Part shown: positions 40,011 through 46,754 of the stretch, one piece after another
Numbering within the stretch: position 1 is the stretch's first letter
How the letters are laid out: every line of letters begins with the position of its first letter
Assembly (NCBI GenBank): GCA_030147505.1
Contig: JASBVG010000001.1
Location: 1-48,735 of the forward strand
Direction of reading: 5' to 3'
Length of the DNA: 48,735 nt
Source of the DNA: Tardiphaga sp.
Lineage (GTDB): Bacteria > Pseudomonadota > Alphaproteobacteria > Rhizobiales > Xanthobacteraceae
Program-made: the position numbers and the translations under genes
Notes under the pieces: model-generated
The model's database searches: none
Told to the model about the DNA's origin: nothing
What the model saw: only the letters and a program-made list of their open reading frames with translations

Positions 40011-41081
40011 ATGTCCCTGCCCTTCGCCCTTCCCGGCCTTTTACAGATCCGCACCACCGTTGAGACCCTGCTGCTCGGCACGGTCGGCGGCGCGCTTTTC
40101 TATTGGGCCGAGCTGCCGGGCGGGCTGATTTCCGGCGCCATGGTGGCAGTGGCGGCCTATGGCATTTTCGGTCGCCCCGTCGGCCTGCCGCAACCGCTGG
40201 CTCATGTCATCCTGATGACGCTGGGCCTGTCCTTGGGCTCGATGGTGTCGCCGGAGATGGTGCACAATCTCGCCGCCTATCCGTTGACGATCGCCCTGCT
40301 TGCGCTGGCGACTTTCTGCGCCACCTTCGGCAGCAGCATCTATCTGCAACGTATCCATGGCTGGGACCGCACCTCGGCGCTGCTCGCCGGCAGCCCCGGG
40401 GCGCTGTCACAGATCATCATGCTTGCCACCGAACGCAATGCCGACGTGCCCGGCATCGCCGTGGTCCAGATCTTTCGCGTCATCATCCTCACCGGCATGG
40501 TGCCCCTTCTGCTGGCAGCCACCGGGCTGATGGGGCACGGGCCCCTACCTTCGCGCGGACCGGAAGCGACGCCGCTGGCGCTGCTCGAACTGGCGGCGGC
40601 GGCCATTGCCGTTTCGCTGGTGATGAAATGGATCAGGTTTCCGGCGAGCTGGATGTTCGGCGCCATGATGGCGTCATCGGCTCTGCACGGCACCGGCTGG
40701 GTCCATGGCACCCTGCCGCAATGGGCCTATATCACCGCCCTTGTCGGCATCGGCAGCCTGATCGGGTCGCGTTTCGGCAAGATCTCTCCGCGCACCATCC
40801 TCAGTCACGTCTGGGCCGCCTTCGGCTCATTCTCGGTGGCCATCGCCATCTCGGCCGTGTTCGTTGCCATTGTCGCCCTGACCACCAATGTGAAGCTGAG
40901 CGATGCGGTCGTCGCCTTCGCGCCAGGCGCCATGGACGCCATGCTGGCGCTGGCTTTGACACTACATATCGACCCGATTTTCGTCGGCGCACATCACCTG
41001 TCACGCTTCATCTATGTGTCGATCGTAACGCCGGGGATCGTGCACCTGTTCGGCAAGGCGCAGGACGATATCGACGACTGA
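40011..41081 (+). CDS. AbrB family membrane protein (AmoA-like transporter)
   Basis: This 356-residue membrane protein of the AbrB/putative ammonia monooxygenase superfamily has two internal repeats of about five helices. The repeats show PGGLISGAMVAVAAYG...LGLSLGSMVSPE in the first half and FPASWMFGAMMASSALHG...GIGSLIGSRFGK in the second. FAPGAMDAMLAL is the family C-terminal motif. Its transport role is unproven. The ribosome site before the ATG at 40011 is weak. It is isolated between a terminator and the siderophore receptor. Confidence 0.88.
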   Translation: MSLPFALPGLLQIRTTVETLLLGTVGGALFYWAELPGGLISGAMVAVAAYGIFGRPVGLPQPLAHVILMTLGLSLGSMVSPEMVHNLAAYPLTIALLALATFCATFGSSIYLQRIHGWDRTSALLAGSPGALSQIIMLATERNADVPGIAVVQIFRVIILTGMVPLLLAATGLMGHGPLPSRGPEATPLALLELAAAAIAVSLVMKWIRFPASWMFGAMMASSALHGTGWVHGTLPQWAYITALVGIGSLIGSRFGKISPRTILSHVWAAFGSFSVAIAISAVFVAIVALTTNVKLSDAVVAFAPGAMDAMLALALTLHIDPIFVGAHHLSRFIYVSIVTPGIVHLFGKAQDDIDD

Positions 41082-41204
41082 GTTTGGCAGCGGCTGCGGT
41101 TTCCACAGCCCGACATGATGTGAAACACAAGTTAGCCACGTCATATTGTCGCGGCCCAAGCGCGAGCTTCTCTTATCTGCAACGGCTTGCCGTCATTTAC
41201 TGCG

Positions 41205-41220
41205 CTCTAGATGAATTCTA
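41205..41220 (+). promoter_or_regulatory. Irr/ICE-like iron motif (weak)
   Basis: CTCTAGATGAATTCTA partly resembles the rhizobial iron control element, TTTAGAA-N3-TTCTAAA. It keeps TAGA and TTCTA at the right spacing but not the outer bases. Placement about 85 bases before a siderophore receptor is suggestive only. Confidence 0.3.
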
Positions 41221-41302
41221 CCGCACACGGGGGTGCGACGCCCGAGTAATCCGGTTAGAGGCAAAATCACGCTGGCGTGACCAGCATGGTTGAGGCCCGC
41301 TC

Positions 41303-43573
41303 ATGAATCTGAGAACAAGAAACACGACGAAGCAGGTGCGTCTGCTCTGCACGGTCAGCCTGCTCGCACTGTCCGCCGATCTTCCGCGCAGCGCATCTGC
41401 GCAATCCACTTTGCCGGCGGTGACTGTCGATGCGCCGAAACCGCAAACGCGTGCGCGTAACGTCACCGCGATATCGCGTCAGGCGGCGCTCGCCAGACGC
41501 CGCATGGCCGCGCGCGGTCCCACGCCGCAGGTCACGCCGACGCCTTCGGTCAACGAACGCATCTATGCCGGCAACCACGGTTATGTCGCAGGCACCGCGA
41601 GCTCGGCATCCAAAACCGACACGCCTCTGATCGATACGCCGCGCTCGGTGAGCGTGATCAATCGCAAGGAACTCGACGATCGCGGCGTCACCAGTATCGC
41701 AGAAGCAGTGCGTTACAGCGCCGGCGTCACCACCGGCGGCTTCGGTTACGATCCGCGCTTCGACCAGATCTATATCCGCGGCTTTCCCACCACCACACTC
41801 GGCGACTTCCGCGACGGATTGAAACAGTTCCCGGCCGGCTTTACGACGTTCCGCACCGAGCCGTACCAGCTCAGCAGCGTCGAGGTGATCAAGGGGCCGG
41901 CGGCCGTGCTCTACGGCCAGTCGGTGCCGGGCGGCCTCGTCGATCGCCGCTCGAAATTTCCGGTCGACAACCAGGTCAACGAAATCTCGCTGCAAGGCGG
42001 CACTTATGGCCGGATGCAAACGGCATTCGATATCGGCGGCACCAATCCCGATAAGTCGCTACTGTATCGCCTTGTCGGACTTGGCCGCGCCGGCGAGACC
42101 AACTACGACATCGCCGACCAACGGCTGCTATTGGCGCCGTCGATCACCTGGCGCCCCTCCGTCGACACCACGCTGACGGCCTATGCGATCCTTCAGAAGG
42201 ACGAGAGCGATGCGAGCGTCGCCATGCTCAACCGCGACGGCGCGTTGCTGACGATCGATGGTCAGCCGGTGCGGCTGCGCTCCAGCGATCCAAAATATGA
42301 TTATCTGCGGCAGGAACAGGCACAAGTCGGCTACAAGCTGGAACACCGCTTCGACGACGTCTTCACCTTCCGCCAGCATACCCGCTTCGGCAAGCTGCAT
42401 GCGAATTCGCGCTATCTCAGCGGCAGCTTCAGCACCAACAATCCGAACATCTATGATCGCGGCCCGGTCTCCGTCGGCGACGACCAGACGAGCTGGCAGA
42501 CCGACAATGCGCTGCAGGCCGACTTCGCGACCGGTGCGATCATTCACAAGGCACTGTTCGGCGTGAACTACGATCGCAATATCTGGGACTTCCGGCTCGG
42601 CACCGGCGCGGTCAATCCGGCCTATGCCCTGAACATCCTCAATCCCGTTTACGGAATCGCCGGCACGACCCCCGGCTTCACATCGGGCTCGCATTCCAAG
42701 CAGGAGCAGTTCGGCATCTATCTGCAGGACCAGATGCGGCTCGGCAACTGGCATCTGTCGTTGAGCGGACGGCATGACTGGGCCGACCGCACCCAGCTCA
42801 ACGCCTTTACCGGCGCGATAACCGGGGCGCGCAACGACAGCGCCTTTTCCTACAGTGCCGGCCTGCTGTATCACTTCGACAACGGCATCGCGCCCTATGT
42901 CAGCTATTCCACCTCGTTCCAGCCGGTCACCTCGCTCGCGATCGACGGCAGCGTGCTGGCGCCGTCCGAAGGGGAACAGATCGAAGGCGGCGTAAAATAT
43001 CAACCGCATCCGGACGTGCTGCTTACTGCCTCGGTTTATGAGCTGAAGGAAAAGAATGCCGCCAAGCTCGCGGGCTATGTCAGCGGCGTCGCCTACTATG
43101 CATCGGTCGGCGAAATCCGTGTGCAGGGCTTCGAACTGGAAGCACGTGCCCGGATTACACCAGAGCTCGAGACCGTCTCGGCCTACACATATGCAGACGC
43201 CGAGATCACCAGGAGCACCGTCGCGACCGAGCTCGGCAAGACCCCGGCCGTGACACCGAAGCACACCGCATCGAGCTGGCTGAACTACACGTTCCTCAGC
43301 GGCCCGCTCGATGGCCTCGGCCTCGGCGCTGGCATCCGTTACATCGATGCCACCTGGACGACGAATGCCAATACCGCCCGCAACGATGGCACCACGCTGT
43401 TCGATCTCGCAGCGCGCTACGACCTCGCCGCCCTCGGGCCGAAATTCGTAGGTTACCAGGCATCTGTCAACGTCAACAACGTGGCCGACGATCAGGTCCC
43501 GGTCTGCAATGCCGGTTTCTGTTATCTCGGCCAGGGCCGTACGGTGATCGGCACGCTGCGCTATCGCTGGTAG
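41303..43573 (+). CDS. TonB-dependent siderophore receptor (FhuA/FpvA type)
   Basis: This 756-residue outer membrane receptor probably imports ferric siderophores. A signal peptide ends near ASAQ (about 34). A TonB-box-like LPAVTVDAP is followed by an Arg-rich linker, the same layout as in the receptor at 25015. The plug has LIDTPRSVSVINRKELDDRG, SIAEAVRYSAGVTTG and IKGPAAVLYGQSVPGGLVD. The barrel ends in the aromatic motif VIGTLRYRW. SVPGGLVD in the plug and the RSVSV motif are typical of siderophore receptors. An iron-box-like motif lies upstream. It is convergent with dsbB 13 bases away. Confidence 0.92.
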   Translation: MNLRTRNTTKQVRLLCTVSLLALSADLPRSASAQSTLPAVTVDAPKPQTRARNVTAISRQAALARRRMAARGPTPQVTPTPSVNERIYAGNHGYVAGTASSASKTDTPLIDTPRSVSVINRKELDDRGVTSIAEAVRYSAGVTTGGFGYDPRFDQIYIRGFPTTTLGDFRDGLKQFPAGFTTFRTEPYQLSSVEVIKGPAAVLYGQSVPGGLVDRRSKFPVDNQVNEISLQGGTYGRMQTAFDIGGTNPDKSLLYRLVGLGRAGETNYDIADQRLLLAPSITWRPSVDTTLTAYAILQKDESDASVAMLNRDGALLTIDGQPVRLRSSDPKYDYLRQEQAQVGYKLEHRFDDVFTFRQHTRFGKLHANSRYLSGSFSTNNPNIYDRGPVSVGDDQTSWQTDNALQADFATGAIIHKALFGVNYDRNIWDFRLGTGAVNPAYALNILNPVYGIAGTTPGFTSGSHSKQEQFGIYLQDQMRLGNWHLSLSGRHDWADRTQLNAFTGAITGARNDSAFSYSAGLLYHFDNGIAPYVSYSTSFQPVTSLAIDGSVLAPSEGEQIEGGVKYQPHPDVLLTASVYELKEKNAAKLAGYVSGVAYYASVGEIRVQGFELEARARITPELETVSAYTYADAEITRSTVATELGKTPAVTPKHTASSWLNYTFLSGPLDGLGLGAGIRYIDATWTTNANTARNDGTTLFDLAARYDLAALGPKFVGYQASVNVNNVADDQVPVCNAGFCYLGQGRTVIGTLRYRW

Positions 43574-43586
43574 ACAACGCCTGCCA

Positions 43587-44141
43587 TCAGGGGCGCGCGG
43601 TCTTCCCCGCGCCCCACGCCGCGATCGCCGCCATCAAGAGTGAGATCAGGACATTGTAACCGGCCAGCGACAGGCCGAGGAAACGCCATTGCACCTCGTC
43701 GCAGCGAATCACCTTCACGGTATCGAGCCGCTCGAACAGGCTGCCGGCCTTGCCGAGATCGACCACCGGCCCCGAGCAATCGGTCGGTCCCTGCCAGAAC
43801 TTCCATTCCACGCCGGCGTGGTAACCGCCGAGCACGGCATTGGCGAGTGCCACCAGCGCCAGGATCGCAAGCCCCGCGACCAGCACGCCGCGCGGCGCGC
43901 CGCGACCGGCGGCAATCGCCACCAGCATGGCGAGCGGGATCGCCAGATAATGGGCATAGCGCTGCTCGAGGCAGAGCGGGCATGGCCGGATATCGAGCAC
44001 CAGCTGGAAGAACCAGGCGCCGGCAATGGTGACGACCGCAACGATGGCGACCGCAACCGCCGCGGCAAATGCGGGATTCGAGCCGGACGACGCGGCAGGC
44101 GAGGATGAAACGGCGGTCACAGTGCTCTCCGTGATGGCCAT
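43587..44141 (-). CDS. dsbB: Disulfide bond formation protein DsbB
   Basis: This is a 184-residue, four-helix quinone-linked oxidase of DsbA. The first Cys pair is C54-C57 in RPCPLCLEQR. The second pair is C122 (GPTDCSG) and C147 (VIRCDEVQW) in the second periplasmic loop. Residues 1-25 are a Ser/Ala-rich extra N-terminus. It would re-oxidise the DsbA-like protein at 36150. Confidence 0.93.
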   Translation of the reverse strand: MAITESTVTAVSSSPAASSGSNPAFAAAVAVAIVAVVTIAGAWFFQLVLDIRPCPLCLEQRYAHYLAIPLAMLVAIAAGRGAPRGVLVAGLAILALVALANAVLGGYHAGVEWKFWQGPTDCSGPVVDLGKAGSLFERLDTVKVIRCDEVQWRFLGLSLAGYNVLISLLMAAIAAWGAGKTARP

Positions 44142-44307
44142 GGCGTCCTATCGCGGGCCTGCCGGCCTGTCGAGACACCGGGGGATCACACTGCCGACAT
44201 CGAACCGGGTGTGCGCAACGTCGTTTCTGACCTTCCCGCCGGTTGACCCGCGAGAAGTCCCGGCTATAGTCCGCCCGCTTCGCGACGGCGGTATTCGACG
44301 TCCGATG

Positions 44308-44346
44308 GCCCCTGTGGCGGAATTGGTAGACGCGCTCGACTCAAAA
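44308..44346 (+). pseudogene. Truncated tRNA-Leu (5' half only)
   Basis: GCCCCTG acceptor strand, TGGCGGAATTGGTAGACGC D-arm and CTCGACTCAAAA anticodon stem-loop (anticodon CAA) of a tRNA-Leu are intact up to 44346. The 3' half (anticodon 3' arm, variable arm, T-arm and acceptor 3' strand) is missing. The following bases, AGGGATTTG, do not pair. The gene is therefore broken, or its 3' half was displaced. Confidence 0.8.
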
Positions 44347-44371
44347 AGGGATTTGTCTACCAATCCACAGA
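44311..44371. repeat. Inverted copy of the tRNA-Leu 5' segment
   Basis: ATTGGTAGAC (44322-44331) and GTCTACCAAT (44355-44364) are a perfect 10-bp inverted repeat. The match extends further: the minus strand 44371-44355 reads CTGTGG-ATTGGTAGAC against the plus-strand CTGTGG-CGGA-ATTGGTAGAC. It is an inverted duplicate of the tRNA D-arm region with a 4-base gap. Confidence 0.7.
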
Positions 44372-44502
44372 AAATCACGGTGAAGTGAAAGCGTCGTGTT
44401 TTCAACGGACTGGCGGTATGGAAGTGAAGTGAGAGGTTTCCGTCGAAATGGCGCTAGGGGTCGGCTAGGAGCCGAGACCTAGAGTAAGATCGGCGGCAAA
44501 GT

Positions 44503-44589
44503 GCGGGCGTGGCGGAATTGGTAGACGCAGCGGATTCAAAATCCGCCGTCCTTACGGATATGTCGGTTCGAGTCCGACCGCCCGCACCA
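44503..44589 (+). tRNA. tRNA-Leu (CAA)
   Basis: An 87-base gene with the acceptor stem GCGGGCG/CGCCCGC and encoded ACCA. The D-arm is TGGCGGAATTGGTAGACGC. The anticodon stem GCGGA/TCCGC has loop TTCAAAA (anticodon CAA), with a long class II variable arm and the T-loop GGTTCGAGTCC. It is complete and reads UUG codons. The 293 bases downstream to the FAD gene hold no recognised gene. Confidence 0.96.
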
Positions 44590-44882
44590 TTGTCTCATTC
44601 ACTGCAAAAGGCGCTTCTTGATAACGCGAAGTTCGCACTACCTGTCGAAGGACTTCACCAGATCATCGACGGCCTTCTCCTGCGAAAGGGACGCGGGGAG
44701 TGCAGCGAGACACAAGGGGCTTGGACCGTCGCACAATGCGTGGTCAGGATCGGGATGGGCTTCAAGGAATAGTCCAGCCAGCGACAAGGCCATTGCCGAA
44801 CGGACGAGTGAAGCCGGTGGCGCGTGTAAAAGACTTCGGGGTATCGCCCTCAATGGCTTCCCGGCGCTTCATCGCGTAGCAT

Positions 44883-46145
44883 CTACCTAGCCGGGGCTCT
44901 CAATGAACACGTCCAATCGACGAGCCGCGTGCGCACATGTTCCGGTCGGAAGCCGATCCCAATGAGGCGGCCGGTCAGCCGCGGCAGTAGGTGTGACTGG
45001 GCAATCAGGCGCATGAAAAGCGGAGGTCTTCGAATTTGCGTGTTGCCCGCTTCACCGGCACGCTTCCGGCTGCGCATCATCAATTGCAGTTTCTGGGTTG
45101 CCTTGGTCGGGAAGTTGCGACGGCGCTGTACGGCTTCGAGCATGCGCGTTTGCAGCCGCCCCTCGCGAAGAGCCTCCGCCAGCGTGTTGGCGGTGGCGAT
45201 CGCGTCCTGGATCGCGAGATTCACACCGACCCCGCCAATGGGCGACATGGCATGGGCCGCGTCCCCAATGCAAAGCACGCCGGGTTTCCACCACGACTTG
45301 AGACGGTCGATGCGAACACTGAGCAGATGGATGTCATCCCAGGAACGGATTTCTTCAAATCGATCCGCCGACAATGGTGCTACGTCGGCAATCCTGGCGC
45401 GAAGCGCCTCAAGCCCTTGCTCTTTCAGCGAATCAACGGTTCCCTTCGTGATTACATAACCGCATTGCCAGTAAACGCCACGATCGATCAAGACCAGCCC
45501 TTGGCTCGGACCGGCGTGGCCCATTGCCTGCTGCGGATCGCCTGCTTTTTTGGAGATCTTCATCCAGAGAATGTCGGTAGCGATACCGAAGCTCTGAACC
45601 TCAAGTCCAGCCGCCTTGCGGATGATCGAATTGCGTCCGTCCGCCCCGATGACGAGAGCGGCTTCCATGGCGAGTCCACGTTCGCCCTGGCGAGCATTCA
45701 GGCCGACAACCCGGCAATTGTCCCAACGGAGCGAAGTTGCCTCAGTGGACATGATCAACCGAAAGCGCGGAAACTCGCCTGCCTTTCGCGCAAGAAAATT
45801 CAGGAAGTCCCATTGCGGCATGAAGGCGATGAACTTAGCGCGCGTCGGTAGTCTGGAGAAATCGGCGATCGTGGCCTTGCGGCCGGCGATCTCAGCGTGG
45901 AGATGGTAGGCTCTCTGATGGGGGAGAGAAAGAAGCTCATCGAGCAAGCCAAGCTCATGAATCGCTTCGAGGGTCGATGGATGGATGGTGTCCCCGCGAA
46001 AATCGCGCAGAAAGTCTTGATGTTTTTCGATGACCGTAACATCGACGCCCGAGCGGGCCAGCAAGAGCCCGAGCATCAGGCCCGCCGGTCCCGCACCGAC
46101 CACGACGCAGCTCTGGCTCCTTTTCACATGGGAATAGTATCTCAA
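44883..46145 (-). CDS. FAD-dependent monooxygenase/oxidoreductase
   Basis: This 420-residue flavoprotein of the UbiH/p-hydroxybenzoate hydroxylase group hydroxylates aromatic or related compounds with NAD(P)H and O2. The N-terminal dinucleotide motif is VVVGAGPAGLMLGLLLARSG, followed by VIGADGRNSIIR and the FAD ribityl motif CIGDAAHAMSPIGGVGVNLA. The substrate is unknown. The start is set at TTG 46145 with AAGGA nine bases upstream; a GTG at 46127 is possible. It lies 23 bases after merR on the same strand, so the regulator probably controls it. Confidence 0.88.
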   Translation of the reverse strand: MRYYSHVKRSQSCVVVGAGPAGLMLGLLLARSGVDVTVIEKHQDFLRDFRGDTIHPSTLEAIHELGLLDELLSLPHQRAYHLHAEIAGRKATIADFSRLPTRAKFIAFMPQWDFLNFLARKAGEFPRFRLIMSTEATSLRWDNCRVVGLNARQGERGLAMEAALVIGADGRNSIIRKAAGLEVQSFGIATDILWMKISKKAGDPQQAMGHAGPSQGLVLIDRGVYWQCGYVITKGTVDSLKEQGLEALRARIADVAPLSADRFEEIRSWDDIHLLSVRIDRLKSWWKPGVLCIGDAAHAMSPIGGVGVNLAIQDAIATANTLAEALREGRLQTRMLEAVQRRRNFPTKATQKLQLMMRSRKRAGEAGNTQIRRPPLFMRLIAQSHLLPRLTGRLIGIGFRPEHVRTRLVDWTCSLRAPAR

Positions 46146-46168
46146 CGTCGTCGGTCCTTGGGATGAGG

Positions 46169-46618
46169 CTAGTGAATCGATTCGCGGCCTTTGCTTGAAG
46201 TTTTCACCTCAGCATCGCCATCGCGGCTGGTGTCTTTCAAGGGCAAAATATCGAGCGGGATCAGATCCCCGTCATTCTCGCTTTCGGCAACGAGCTGGAT
46301 CATCTTTTCGAGTGTTTCCAGTTGAGCGATTTTTTCCTCGACCGCAGCGAGTTGCTCCTTTGCGATGCGGAGCGCTTCGGCCGGACTTGAGAACGAGACG
46401 TCGGCAAGTCGAAACAGGTCCTTGATCGCCTCGATGCTGAAGCCGAGATCGCGGGCGCGGCGGATGAAGAGAAGGCGATGGACCGCGCCGTGGTCATAGC
46501 GTCGCTGGTTTCCCTTGCTCCGCAAGCGCTCGCGCAGCAACCCAATCTGCTCGTAGTAGCGGATCGTCGGAATTTTGACGCCGGTGAGCTGAGAGAGTTC
46601 GCCGATGCCGATATCCAT
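46169..46618 (-). CDS. MerR family transcriptional regulator
   Basis: This 149-residue regulator has the MerR HTH IGELSQLTGVKIPTIRYYEQIGLL (about 5-28) and the wing KGNQRRYDHGAV. A dimerisation coiled coil (about 80-112) and a charged C-terminal tail follow. There are no cysteines to bind metal, so it probably responds to an organic compound. GAAGGGA precedes the ATG. It is followed by the FAD gene and preceded, 137 bases away, by the RND pump on the same strand. Confidence 0.9.
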   Translation of the reverse strand: MDIGIGELSQLTGVKIPTIRYYEQIGLLRERLRSKGNQRRYDHGAVHRLLFIRRARDLGFSIEAIKDLFRLADVSFSSPAEALRIAKEQLAAVEEKIAQLETLEKMIQLVAESENDGDLIPLDILPLKDTSRDGDAEVKTSSKGRESIH

Positions 46619-46754
46619 GTTTGAAGTCCCTTCCGGATAGCCGCGTGTTTATGATTTGCTGCGTGTTCGATCGCTGAGGCCCTGACGGCCCGACCGCGCC
46701 GGGGTGCGGCAGCAGCCATGGGCCGCCCCGGCGTGGAATTGTGTGTCGGCCTGC

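Noticed and set aside
44346..44502. Group I intron inside tRNA-Leu
   Set aside because: The break lies in the anticodon loop, as in intron-bearing tRNAs, but no matching 3' exon follows within the window and no intron core is seen.
44509..44772. Short plus-strand open frame overlapping the tRNA
   Set aside because: It begins inside tRNA-Leu and has no ribosome site or recognisable motif, so it is a chance frame.
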